A stretch of DNA of 64,000 nt from Perilla frutescens (taxonomy: Eukaryota; Streptophyta; Magnoliopsida; Lamiales; Lamiaceae), in assembly GCA_026008535.1 (NCBI GenBank), contig BRKX01000003.1:63761001-63825000 (forward strand). Reading direction: 5' to 3'. Numbering within the stretch: position 1 is the first letter of the stretch; every line of letters begins with the position of its first letter. The notes beneath the pieces were generated by a model. It saw only the letters and a program-made list of their open reading frames with translations. It had not been told where the DNA came from and ran no database searches. Positions 34,950-45,650 of this stretch are shown here, one piece after another. Position numbers and translations under genes: made by a program.

Positions 34950-35099
34950 GACAGTAATACCCCTAGTTGTTTAAATATTAATTAAAAAAAACTGAAATTA
35001 CCATAAAAAACCGGGGTAATCTGATCCATCCATCTTATATACGTGTAGGGTTCAGATTTGTCCCTAATTTTCACAACAACCCTTGTCCTCAATATAACC
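34950..35099 (-). repeat. Right terminal inverted repeat of the 9.5 kb element
   Basis: Inverted copy of 25607-25700: read on minus it gives GGTTATATTGAGGACAAGGG, GTTGTGAAAATTAGGGACAA and ATGGATGGATCAGATTACCC. Adjoins a (TA)n run at 35105-35147. Confidence 0.75.
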
Positions 35100-35102
35100 A
35101 AC

Positions 35103-35104
<2 letters not shown>

Positions 35105-35147
<43 letters not shown>
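35105..35147. repeat. (TA)n microsatellite at the element border
   Basis: Perfect AT dinucleotide run following AACCC; together with the run at 25589-25606 it suggests insertion into a TA repeat. Confidence 0.9.
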
Positions 35148-35152
<5 letters not shown>

Positions 35153-36360
35153 CAACTAACTCAGTCATCATTCGAAATTAAATATAAATTTTAATACAAT
35201 GGAGTGAATAATAATAATGTCTTAATGACTTCCATTTATCATATTCAATGAAAGCATCAATATACGGTCAAAATCTCACAAATGATTATTTTTTTGTCAA
35301 TAAAAAGTACATGAATTTTTTTCTTAATAAAACATACATGTAAATATATTATATTATTCTATTATCTTTAAATAAAATGTATTATAGGGATATAGTTAAT
35401 GGACAAACTAAAATTTGCAAAACTCTTTTTATATAGTAGATTATATATATGTATATATATATATATTCATCAATAATAGATTATATTTCTAACTCATATC
35501 AATTGGGATTATATTTTGATATTACTAAAAAATTAATAAATAATGTAAATGAAGTATAAGCTTCTTATCTTATGTTGTGTACCAATTTGTGTATTTAATG
35601 TCGTGATTGTTATATTTTTAATAATATTATAGTATTTTATGATCTCTATTTAATGAATAACTTATTTTATTAATTAAAAATATGAAATATTTTATATAAA
35701 AAATGGTAGCAATTTATAAATATATCGATTTTTTCCTTTTAATTTGGGAGATCATTAATCCTGCCTTTAAAATAAAAAAAATGGATTTTAATTAATATTT
35801 TCTTTTGATTGACTTGTGGTTTACAATGTTTAGTATTCACATGAATTTGTTACTAATTTTATAAAAATAAAAATAAATTTAACTTCATAGATTATGGAGT
35901 CTATTTCGAAATCGTTAAGTGATACGATCTTGAAAGATTATTTTACCCATTTTTTTAATCTTAAGCATGTATAAAATTATGAATTTTAATAATGTATTTG
36001 AATTAAATTAATTATTTTATGATTATGCTATCTTGATAGGTTTTTAACGAATTAGAATTTTTAGGGTTATAATATTAGATTAATAATCATAGATTAGTTA
36101 TTAGAATACATAGAATAATAAAATATTAAATAATATAAGATGAATACATTATTACCCTTATATAAAATTTAAAATAAGGCTATAATAGGTAAACACAAAA
36201 TTATAAAATAATAATTATAATACAAATAATAATAAAATATTAGATGATATACATTGTTGTAATTAAATAAAAATAAAATAAGATTATAATAGGTAATTCC
36301 AAAATTGTAAGATAACATACTTTTTATATTAGTATATAGTATAGATTTATGTTTCTCTCA
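35148..36360. other. AT-rich intergenic DNA
   Basis: No open frame, repeat border or RNA gene recognised; many short TA runs (for example 35445-35465). Confidence 0.5.
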
Positions 36361-36363
36361 ATA

Positions 36364-36428
<65 letters not shown>
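36361..36428. repeat. (CATA)n/(TA)n compound microsatellite
   Basis: ATACATACATACATACATAC passes into a TA run. Lies about 400 bp upstream of the dioxygenase-family gene. Confidence 0.92.
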
Positions 36429-36433
<5 letters not shown>

Positions 36434-36831
36434 GTGCTTTGTGAAATTCCTAAAAAGGGCGAAGCCCTGCAGCTTCATGATTTCACTGTTGAATAAAAGC
36501 TATGTAAGCTGGCAACTGTACTAATTCAATCTCAACAAATTATTAGTAGCACAACTTTGAAGATCTGTAAAGCGAAGATTAAACTCCCACAAAAATTAAA
36601 GCAACCAATTTATATAAAGATTTTTTTTTTTTTAAAAAGGTGAAAATAACATGCTTGATTATTCTCCAAATTAAATGTAGCTCAAAATCCAAACATTTCC
36701 ATCATTGCTGCCTCCTTCTCTTTTCCCATCTTTATTATACGCCAAATCTTTGATGATGACAAAAAAAATTCCACACAAACAAAAATTCTCGATCAACACT
36801 TACTAGTAGAAAAAAAAATTCAAGATCTCAC
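36429..36831 (+). promoter_or_regulatory. Presumed promoter and 5' UTR of the dioxygenase-family gene
   Basis: A TATA-like TTTATATAAAGA at about 36609 lies some 220 bp before the ATG and could place the transcription start; the following A-rich leader has no upstream ATG-led frame of note. Inferred from position only. Confidence 0.35.
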
Positions 36832-39144
36832 ATGGCCGTGACGCCGGAGCCGATGCCGGGGATCAACGCCGTGGATTTCCGAGCTCCCCCGCCTTCTCCG
36901 GTGGCGCCAGGGAGGCGGTCGTCTTTCGCCAACGACGATGTTTTGACTGAGTATCTCCACCAGTCCCTCAAAGTCCCCGACCTGGTTCTTCCCGACCGGG
37001 TTTTCCCCCGCCAAAAATCGGTCCAAAGCCCGCCAAGAATCGATTTTGAGAAACTGGGCTCGCTGGAAAATGAATCGGGCCGAGAAATCTGTGACTTGAT
37101 CGCGAAAATGGGGTGCTTGGAGTTGATCAACCATGGGATTTCTCCTGATTTGATGAGGTTGGTTTTATTTCTCGCCGGAGGCATCTTTCAGATCCCGCCG
37201 GAGAAGAAGAAAACTGCGGCGAGGTCGCCGGAGAGGCGATACGGTTTCGAGGAGATCCACGGTGAGGATGAAATTAGAGATCAGAGTCATGAAGAGTTCT
37301 TGTGGTGTGATGAAGCAGAAATGAGGTTGGAAATGGAGGGAATTTGGCCCTTTGGATTTTCAAATTTCAGGTAAATTAACTGTCACTTCAAAATTTAATT
37401 CGATTTTCTTTTACTATATAGTTCATTAAGCATTTACTATTACATGTACCAACGTGTATGTGTAAATGAACGACTACACATGATGATTTCATCTTTAATT
37501 AATATTTATTAGGCCAGTTACGTTCAAACGGTTATGTGTATATATGTTATATATGATCGTCAGAGGAAACACAGCGAAAATTAAAATTGAACACTTTGGA
37601 TGTAAGCATCACAATCTTATATATGGTATTGATGAAATTTGGTGAATAATTATAATCTTATGTTTTTGCAGGCAAGAAATGAAGAAGCTGTCGAGGCAAA
37701 TCGAAGAAGTAGGTATGAAAGTAATGCTATTCCTGCAGCACCATAGTTTGCCGGAAAATGAGTTGCCGGAGGGGCAAGAAATCACCGGAAAAGTATGCTA
37801 TATACAAAAACACGGGCGGAAAATGGAATCGGAGAATTCACTGAGATATGATGTGATCAGAATGCTGATAAGGGGATCTGAGTTTGGTCATGCATTGAGT
37901 TTGCATGTGTGGAGTGGATCCACTGATTTCCATGTTTACTCCAAGAAAGGTTGGGTTTCATTTAGTCCTGCTCAAAATTCCATTGTCGTTACAGTCGGAG
38001 ATAAGTTACAGGTAATTTACTTATACATTTTTTCAAATCATTGATTTAATTATGGATACTCTTAATTAATTAAGACTATAAAATTGGAGAAGAAAATATA
38101 CATGTATATGACTGTGTGTGTAATTTTGATGATAAAATAATGATCGTAAACTTATTCAAACATTTTAACTTATAGATGGCACCGTGAATAAGTAAAATAG
38201 GAAAATATATATATATTAAATAGGATGAATATAATATGAAATAAAAAACTCATCACCTATTTGCCAGGCTCATAACTAAATTGGTCCACGAATACCAACC
38301 AATTAAAATAAAACCTTGTTAAAAGTCTACATTATAAAACATAATTAAGTACATATATTCTGTACGTGTGATTTAAATATGTATGTATGTATGTATTAGT
38401 AGATTCTCCAAGTTCAATTACTTTCATAATTACCCCCAACAAATTTAATTTGGGTCATTTCATGACAAACAAAAACATGTAATCAATGTTGATGTCTTCT
38501 CAATTTATTTGATACAAGTGAAACGCATTAAAATGCAAAGAAAGCCAGAGAGGGGAGGGGAGTGGTAATAATAAAATAATACACAAATAAAATTAAACAA
38601 AAGATGATTCGGGGCCATGAAACGCCCTTTAATATATATAGTCAATAAAGAAGAAGAAAAAAAAAGAAGAAAATAAATAAAGAAAAAGCAATGAAGATGC
38701 TATATATATTGCCCCATCTTAGCTATGACTGCATGCCAATGATCACTTTTCCACCCGTGCAACTCATTTAATCATTTTCTTAATTAATATATTAACCCCA
38801 CATTTCCTATATCTTTAACTTGGTTCCTTTATTTATTTATTTGTTTATTTATTTATTTTTCCTCCTTTTCAATTCTAATTATATTAAAACAACGAACGTC
38901 AAACTAGCATTCATTATCTGTATAATTTCACTCTCTGATTAATTAGTACCTTAGCACTCGTTAATTTAATTCATACATGTTGCGTGTCGAAATTATATTT
39001 AAATTAACATTATATACTACATAGTATTATGTATAATCTACTTAATATAACATATATCCACATAATCTTTTTATTCTCAATGCTCTAAAATTTTGTACCC
39101 AACATATAATTCGAATCTATTGCTTTGTGAGGCTATTATACCTT

Positions 39145-39219
<75 letters not shown>

Positions 39220-40535
39220 TTGTTTTTTTTTCAGAAAATAATTTTTAAGCAATATTTTTTTTGGAGAAAATAACTTTTTTTTTTGGATAAATTGAAATCT
39301 TTATTCGTCATTTAACTCCCTCAATCAACAAGGAAAATTATTGTTCCAAAGACACATCTCCACACACGTTGCACCAAAATGGACAATAGTGTGAGCAACA
39401 AGATTTATCTCCCTATACATGTGCTTGAAGTACTTAACAAATCCAGCATTGATAACTTCAACTAGAGGAGGGAGTTCCTCCATCAAAAATTCATCCCCAT
39501 CAGCCTCATGAGTAATTAGCTGAATACCACTATAAAAAAAAAAAGAAAAAAAAAAGAAAAAAAGAAAGATCTTTAGAGACAAGATTATTAGCGATGACAT
39601 ATGTCGTCATTAATACTAGACTTTTAGTAATGACTTGTCGTTTCTAATTATCACATGTCATCTCTAATAATTTTTTTGTAATGACATTGTTGTCACTTAA
39701 AAATATTTTTTGCGATAACATCATGTCGTCGTAAATAGAGCATGCCTAAAAGTTCGTCCCAAATAAATTAAAAATTATTTTAAGTGACAACATGGTCGAC
39801 ACAAAAAATGTCATTAGAAATGACATGTAATTATTAGAGACGATATGTCGACACTTACATTATTAGTGCCGACATTTGTCGTCGCTAATAATATTGTCAC
39901 TAACGACCGTTTTTTTAGTAATTAAGCCAATAAAAAGTTTGAATATACTACAAAAGGCACCAAATTTTTTTGCAACCATAATTCAACTCCATAAAGAATC
40001 ACATTCAATTCCACCTAAAGTACTGAAATAATTTAGTTGTTATACTTTCACTTTTTTTTAATTGGGTCCTAAAATTCCAATTGTCAAAACTCATTCCATG
40101 TACTTATATATATTACACTTCATTCTTTTTAATCTAGCACAATAGTCTAAATATAGCATAATTTAAAAGTATAAATGACTTTAATTTAACAAAATTAAAT
40201 GCATAATTTTAGTTAGGTTGAGATAAGTTAGCATGATCAATTCTATAGTTAGCTCGTAACCAACAGACAAAGAATCCTAATATTTTTTTAATTCAAATTT
40301 TTGGCAGGGATGGAGTGGTGGACATTATAAGCATGTTATAGGAAGGCCAGTCTTCAAAGGTGAAAATGAAAAATCCAATATTTCAATGGCATTTCTTTTC
40401 TCGCCTCCAAAATTCACAAACTCAACCAAAGACAACAAGGATTTTGCCATTTCAATCACCCAACAAATCATATTATCTGTATTAATTACTCTTATTTACC
40501 GATTTTTAATTTACATTTACCATATATTTGTATAA
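36832..40535 (+). CDS. 2-oxoglutarate/Fe(II)-dependent dioxygenase-family protein lacking catalytic residues
   Basis: Three exons: 36832-37370 (AG|GTAAAT), 37672-38011 (TTGCAG| and CAG|GTAATT), 40308-40535 (TTGGCAG|), joining in frame to 368 residues. Residues about 66-155 are the DIOX_N domain (ICDLIAKMGCLELINHGISP, IFQIPPEKKK). WPFGFSNF then RQEMKKLSRQIEEVG is the usual inter-domain helix region. In the catalytic jelly roll, the HxD motif (PHTDPG in active enzymes) aligns with H258-V-W260-S-G, so the metal-binding Asp is Trp. The distal His of 'SNGxYKSVEHR' aligns with Gly305 in GGHYKHVIGRP, and the RxS 2OG anchor is NIS. The KKGWVSFSP and IVVTVGDKLQ blocks are well kept. Residues 345-368 are strongly hydrophobic (IILSVLITLIYRFLIYIY), a possible tail anchor. 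The frame is clean and splice sites good, so it is likely expressed, but probably not an active oxygenase. Resembles gibberellin-oxidase-like proteins; no symbol assigned. Confidence 0.82.
38012..39146. other. First half of the 2.3 kb second intron
   Basis: AT-rich intron of the dioxygenase-family gene with short simple repeats (TTTATTTATTTAT near 38829). No embedded gene seen. Confidence 0.55.
39147..39218. repeat. (AAT)24 microsatellite in the intron
   Basis: Twenty-four AAT units without a break; likely highly polymorphic. Confidence 0.95.
39315..40020 (-). pseudogene. LINE RNase H-like fragment in the intron, split by a CACTA-like MITE
   Basis: Minus strand from about 40020 reads ELNVILYGVELWLQKNLVPF and VVYSNFLLA, is interrupted at about 39920-39529, then resumes IQLITHEADGDEFLMEELPP and FKHMYREINLVAHTIVHFGA. 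This order matches the plant RVT_3 RNase H-like domain of LINEs (AELxAIxxGLxLA, ESDSLLAxxLI, HVYREANxVAHxLA). The key acidic residues are largely changed (YSN for ESD). It lies antisense in an intron of a host gene and is dead. Confidence 0.68.
39529..39918. mobile_element. CACTA-like MITE, about 390 bp, inside the LINE fragment
   Basis: Left terminus CACTATAAAAAAAAAAAG (a decayed CACTACAAGAAAA), right end TTTTTTTAGTA; the interior consists of inverted and direct copies of TGACAT/GTCGTC/CTAATA units (for example GATGACATATGTCGTCATTA and GACATTTGTCGTCGCTAATA), as in CACTA subterminal repeats. The LINE reading resumes on each side. A 3-bp TSD is not certain. Confidence 0.6.
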
Positions 40536-41497
40536 AATTCAAATCACATTTGGGCCCAGAGCCCATCATGTGTTGTTAGGCCCAGGGTAAAGCCCAAGAC
40601 TTATTTTGATTTTTCTTTTTTGAGATGATGGGGAAGGGGAATGGTGAGTTTCAAATTCGAGATGTAACCCTTTTACACGAGGTTCTCCACTGTTTTGGTG
40701 TTTTTGGGGGGACCTGAATGATTCTTAGTTAGGTTGAGTTTAAAGCTTCTTGAAATATTGTAAGTTTATTGAAAGATTGTGAATACTTTACTCATTGTTC
40801 AAATTTTATCTTCAAATCATATGATGTACATGGAACATAATTAATCATATTGTTTCAATTAAATTGAGTTGGATTTTTATATTTATTTTTTAAAAATAAA
40901 CTAAAATGTCGTAACAATTATATTATCAACTTTTTTTTTTTTAAAAAGAGTAATAACTTGAAACAGCACATAAGAAGTGATCTTATGTTTTATGTAAAGA
41001 GTATCATGTATTTTGAATAACAATTCCAAAGATAAATGAAGCGTTACTATATTATAGCGTGTTCATTTTAGATACTCGCGATTGCAAATGAAATCACATA
41101 TCTCACTTTCTCTATCACACTTGGTATTCCATTTTAATTTTTATTAGATTTTTATTCATTTTTTTCTTCAATTTCATTTTATTTTGATTTATTTTAACTT
41201 TATAATTATTATTTAGGATCTATTCCCCCAATTAGAATTTATATTTATTTTTAATAATTATTTTATGTCTTTTACTTAATATAATTGTTTAATAGGGCTG
41301 ATAATTCCAAAAATTAGGGTATATAATTTTTTAAAATTTTAATTTTTAGTAATAAATATTAATTGTGATTGGTTATATTATAATAAATGTTATTTTTGTA
41401 ATAAATATTTTTAAAATATTAAATTTGATAGTGAGACACAATAATGGGATACAAAACATGGATCACATGATTTTATCCCCACAATTGCTATTTATTA
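40536..41497. other. 3' flank of the dioxygenase-family gene
   Basis: AT-rich; two GGCCCA motifs at 40553-40595. A block at 40985-41095 (GATAAATGAAGCGTTACTAT, TATAGCGTGTTCATTTTAGA) recurs at 42660-42720, a dispersed repeat of unknown class. No gene. Confidence 0.45.
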
Positions 41498-41759
41498 CTC
41501 CATCCGTCCCATAATTATAGTCCATTATTCCTTTTTGGGATGTCCCAAAATTATAGTCATATTCTAAATTGGGATTGTATTTAAATATTCTTTTATAAAT
41601 ATAACCCTATTTAATATAGTATGAATGCAATTAATATAGTAAAAAATAAGGGCAATATAGGATAATTATTGTAAATTGTATATTTCCAATACATATTAAA
41701 TGTGATTTCTTAATCTGTGTGAAAATGGAAAGTGGACTATAATTATGGGACGGAGGGAG
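41498..41759. mobile_element. Stowaway (Tc1/mariner) MITE, 262 bp
   Basis: Termini CTCCATCCGTCCCATAATTA and, inward from the right, CTCCCTCCGTCCCATAATTA; TA on both sides (41496-41497 and 41760-41761). Arms pair for about 35 bp (TAATTATAGTCCA). Classic Stowaway. Confidence 0.93.
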
Positions 41760-41934
41760 TACTATGTTTTTAGAGGACTCTCCTCTAAGACCGTCTGATC
41801 GATGTATTACGTTAGACAGATCTTATTTAGCCCAGGAGGTGACCCTTTCCTTTTCTATTTTATTTTTCTTTTCAATGGTCACCCTCCCATTTTCCCTTTT
41901 CTTTTTACCTTTTGTTCTATTTTTTTTTTACAAA

Positions 41935-42362
41935 TATATATTTAATTTTTTTAATTAATTAAAAAATTTTATCCGACATTTCGCGCAGTGCTCTCTTCCG
42001 ATGCTAACGCATGGGCTCATGCATTGCGCTCGATAACTATTTTTTTTTGAAATAAATATATACCCTAAAATGAAATTAGTGAACCCTAAAATTAAATTAA
42101 ATTAATTTTATTTTTTGAATTAATTTAATTTTTTTATCGACATCTCGCGCAGTGCCCTTGTCTGACTATAATGCGTGGGCTCGTGCATTGCACTAGATAA
42201 TTAATTCATTTGAAATTGACATATACCCTAAAATGAAATTAGTGAACTATAAAATTAATCTAATTAAATTGATTTCATTTTTTGAATTAATTTAATTTTT
42301 TTATCCGGCATCTCGCGTAGTGTACTTGCTCGACGCTAACGCGTTGCGCTCGGTACAAAATG
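41935..42362 (+). repeat. Three tandem units of about 140 bp
   Basis: Each unit carries TTATCCGACATTTCGCGCAG (variants ATCGACATCTCGCGCAGTGC, ATCCGGCATCTCGCGTAGTG), then CTAACGC..TGGGCTCGTGCAT and GCGCTCGATAA, then ATATACCCTAAAATGAAATT and GTGAACCCTAAAATTAA. Starts near 41955, 42120 and 42298; the third is shorter. Inverted copies lie at 45640-45960. Class unknown. Confidence 0.8.
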
Positions 42363-43920
42363 AAGATTTGAAAATAAAAATAAAAAATGAAATAGTTAGG
42401 CATGTGGTGCCCACGTGTCTGGTTGTTGGGCCTTTATTTACAATTCTGGCCCGGAATTGGGTAGTTTTTTAGTCGAATTTGGGTTACTTTTTGTGGGTTT
42501 AGGCCCTATTTGACCCGTTTAAGTGTTTAACGAAAAAAATCCGTTAGATGATCTCATACAAGTTTTTATCTACGTTTGTATTATGAGTAGTTCAATCTAA
42601 AAAATATTAGCGGAATTCGAATTCATAACTTTTAAAATAATGTATTTTGCAGAAAAATTCAAAAGATAAATGGAGCATCCCTATTTTATAGCGTGTTCAT
42701 TTTAAATACTCACAATTGCTATTTATGGTTATGTTTTGCATTATAAGTGGTTCAACCTAAAAAGTATTAGTAGAACTTGAATTCATAACTTTTAAATAAT
42801 GAGGTAGATCGTTCACCCTACTAATTAGTCCACCTCTAGAGACTTAGGGACCATCAGAACTTGCAAATTAAGATGTAACATTTTCATGCCTTTTTTAGGT
42901 CAAGTGTGTTGACGCACATAAATAATTTAATTAGCCTTTCTTAAGAGAAACAAAAAAAAGTTGATTATGCTAAGTTAACTACATGCTGACCACAAACAAA
43001 CTTAACTGCATCGTTAATTCATCTAATTAATAGCTAGTTCTAAGGCTCAAATTAGTAATAAAATTTGTTAAACGGGGGAACTTGTAAAATTTTACTTCTA
43101 TGGATTTTTTTAATTACATAAACAACTAGTATTACACTCATGCAATGCACGGTGAGAGTGAGATACATTTAATTAAAATTTTATTAAAATATGATCACAA
43201 TAAAATATAGAAAAAATGTGCAAATAGCCCCCTCAACTATCGAACGGGATCATCTATTTCAAGCTGGTGTTTCTTCGTGTTCCGGCCATTGAATGGTTAT
43301 CATGTGTGGAAATTAAAAATAGGACGAAAATCTATAACAAACAGCCAATATCAATTAACTCACAGTGTTAACTTACCCTCTAATCTTACCGTTTGTCACT
43401 ACAATTAAGACTTCAGTTATTCAGTCATCTTCGATCTCTTCATACTGGAAAAAATCATAGAATCGAGGTCATTCAAAAAATCAGGCTAAACTCATCATAT
43501 TCTATGCAGACAACCGACGAGCGAGAGGAAGATGACAACTCCAAATTAGACAAAATCCTCCAAGTTTCAAGTTTAAATTTATGTAAGTGAATGTTGCGAA
43601 TTAATCATCTATTGGCAAATATTTTCAATTATTTTACATAATTTGTTGTTAGTAGTAATTTTGGTTATCATCTTGATTGTACATTTGCATGCGAGAACAC
43701 TAGGTCATTGGGTGTTTGATAAGATGTATGATTGAAAATACAAATAGATGAAAGCGCGCGCGCACACACACATATACATATATATATAAATTACTTGTGG
43801 CTCTTTATTATGTTGACGCTAATATGTGAACGCATGAGGTAATCATAAAATCTAATTAATTCTCTCCAGTAATAAAGTTAAAAGGCCAAGTCTCCTATAC
43901 ATTACTCCAGGCTCAATAAG
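42363..43920. other. AT-rich intergenic DNA
   Basis: No gene with recognisable product. Two near copies of TTATGAGTAGTTCAATCTAA / TTATAAGTGGTTCAACCTAA (42578 and 42741) indicate an old duplication of about 160 bp. A (CG/CA) run at 43752-43770. The 65-codon frame at 43393-43590 is unsupported. Confidence 0.4.
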
Positions 43921-44067
43921 ATCCATACATCCATCAGATGGGTCGGGATCAACCCGCGTTGACCCGCAAAAAAGCCAAAAAACAATATCAATCTAACATT
44001 AAAAAGTATCATTCAAAATTAAAAAAATATCACTTGTATCATTAAAAAGTAATTGGTCTGCTACTAA
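43921..44067. mobile_element. Arm of the GTTGACC MITE family, cut by the CACTA element
   Basis: Contains ATCAACCCGCGTTGACCCGC and AAAAAGTATCATTCAAAATT, like the arms at 19410-19975. The other arm was not found on the far side of the CACTA fragment. Confidence 0.45.
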
Positions 44068-45650
44068 CACTACAAGAAAACTTCGAAACAGCGACAGAAT
44101 AAGAGACGGAATATTATGCGTTGCTACTAGAGACGGAATCAGAGACGAAATAGAGACCGAATTTGTTGGAGCACATTAGAGATGGAATTAGAGACAGACT
44201 TGCTACTGATTTTAGCGCCATTAATTTAACGATGGAATCGGAGATGGTTTTTTAGTCGCTTTTTTATTAGTAATTATTTTTTAGAGATAAAATTTGTCCG
44301 TCGCTGTCTTTGTATTCTAATTTTTGATTACCCTGTGCGATTTTCATCTTTTCCCAATTCAGACCAAGAACTATCCCTAGCTAGAGCATTTTCCCCAATT
44401 CGGAGAATTAGCCCCAATTCTTCCCACCGTTGTTTCATATGAGAAAACCCTAGCCGTCTTCACCGTCTATCCGTTCCTTTTCTTCAATTTTCCCTCGTGA
44501 TTGTTGAGATTGTTGTCGTCTGATGAAGTGGTTTCGGCATCCGAATAATTAGAGAGGTTGAGGCAGTGTCCAAGAGCTTCTGACACAAACCGCTCTTCCT
44601 CAACAAGTTAGAGTGATAGTTGGCGGCGGCGAGATGTGATTCCAACATTGAAGTTGAGCTATTAGCTTCATCATAGAGAGCTTCGAGCTGTTGAAAAAAA
44701 TTGTAAGTGTTTCCCATATTGTCTTCCGGCATTGAATTTAAATTTCTTTTTTTTTTCATATTCTGAGTGGAAACATTAACTTTCTGTAAAAGTTTTGGGT
44801 GGCCAGAAAGAAGAGATTCCCCATATATATTCAACACTCCACACATATATTGTCTATGAGAAATGGTATCATAAGGTTACAGAAAGATATAATGACATGG
44901 TTCACAAGTTCAAGGTCACAAGTAATCGCAAAAGATCAGATTTCATTCATGCGAATGTGTGGCCAGCTTGGATTGAGTATTGAAACACTGATGAGGTCAA
45001 ACGTAAGTCACATGTGACAAAGAAAAACAGGCTTAGTCAGTCTGATGGACCTGGGACTGGGATCTCTAAGCATAGAGGAGGGTCGAGATGTGCTGAGGAA
45101 CACGTTCTGGAAATGGTTTGATTGCACATGCTAAAGAAAAAAGGAGTCTCTACTGATAAGATTACCGAATGGGATATTTTTTTACGGTTCCACAACCTAA
45201 AAGGAGATGAAGTGTATACTTATGATAAATCTAAGCGTGTTGCAGTAAGTATATAAAACAATATAATCATTTATATTTTATATTTTATGCTATACCTAAA
45301 TTCTAACTAATTTTTTCAGAGGGAGGTTCGTTCAAGGATTGAAGCGATGAGTCAAAGTCAGACTCCGGGTGACAGTGTTGAAGGTAGTGGCATCGACATG
45401 ACGTCACTTCTCTTGGATGCAGTTGGAGTTTCAGAGAATCAGCATCTGTTTGGCCTTGGAAACAGATCACATATTTACTCTGGTTCTATTGGAGATTCGC
45501 AGAGTACGTCTCAAATTAATACCAATGTGATCAGTACTTTTGAGGACCGCTTATAGAGCCTAGAGACCGAATTACGAGACTACCAAGCCAAATTATAAAG
45601 GGAACGAGATGAGGGGCACGAGGAGGGGCATCAAAAAAAATAAATCCATT
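44068..45650 (+). mobile_element. CACTA (En/Spm) element, left end and part of body
   Basis: Starts with CACTACAAGAAAACTTCG, the standard CACTA terminus, followed by subterminal repeats of GAGACGGAAT (44100-44260: AGAGACGGAATATTATGCG, AGAGACGGAATCAGAGACG). A Transposase_24-like gene fragment follows. No matching right terminus (TTTTCTTGTAGTG) was found downstream, so the element is truncated or its right end is decayed. Confidence 0.8.
44795..45645 (+). pseudogene. CACTA-associated protein (Transposase_24/Ptta-En-Spm type), decayed
   Basis: Reads WYHKVTERYNDMVHKFKVTS, then NRKRSDFIHANVWPAWIEY, TGA where this family has Trp (YWN), NTDEVKRKSHVTKKNRLSQS, GPGTGISKHRGGSRCAEEHV, a TGA, LHMLKKKGVSTDKITEWDIF. 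An intron at 45245-45319 (GCA|GTAAGT, TTTCAG|AGG) leads to REVRSRIEAMSQSQTPGDSV, later DRL, TAG. The K(S)NRxSxxxGPGTGxSKHxGGSR block is diagnostic of the plant Transposase_24 family found in CACTA elements next to the DDE transposase. At least three premature stops. The second exon contains a 70-codon open stretch (45347-45556). Function of intact proteins is not well known. Confidence 0.78.

Larger units (their letters stand above)
25607..35099. mobile_element. 9.5 kb Mutator-like element carrying a FAR1-type transposase and a Ulp1-like protease gene
   Basis: Left end near 25607 reads GGATATAGATCAAATAGGGA and, a little inward, GTGTGAAAACTAGGGACAA; the right end read inward from 35099 is GGTTATATTGAGGACAAGGG and GTTGTGAAAATTAGGGACAA. 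Further in, left has GATGAGATGGACGG and right ATGGATGGATCAGAT. The arms are therefore inverted copies over roughly 80-100 bp. Both ends abut (TA)n runs, so the TSD cannot be defined. Inside, a plus-strand transposase (26367-28686) and a minus-strand Ulp1-like gene (29456-34672) converge. Plant Mutator-like elements carrying Ulp1-like genes are known in Arabidopsis (Kaonashi elements); this unit has the same idea. Exact termini are uncertain by a few bases. Confidence 0.85.

Noticed and set aside
36361..36428. Telomere-like or regulatory repeat
   Set aside because: It is a plain (CATA)n/(TA)n microsatellite, not TTTAGGG.
36820..37184. Two antisense frames over exon 1 of the dioxygenase-like gene
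   Set aside because: Shadow frames; the plus strand has the recognisable DIOX_N domain and splice sites.
43393..43590. 65-codon frame
   Set aside because: Starts without context, no homology recognised, AT-rich surroundings full of repeats.
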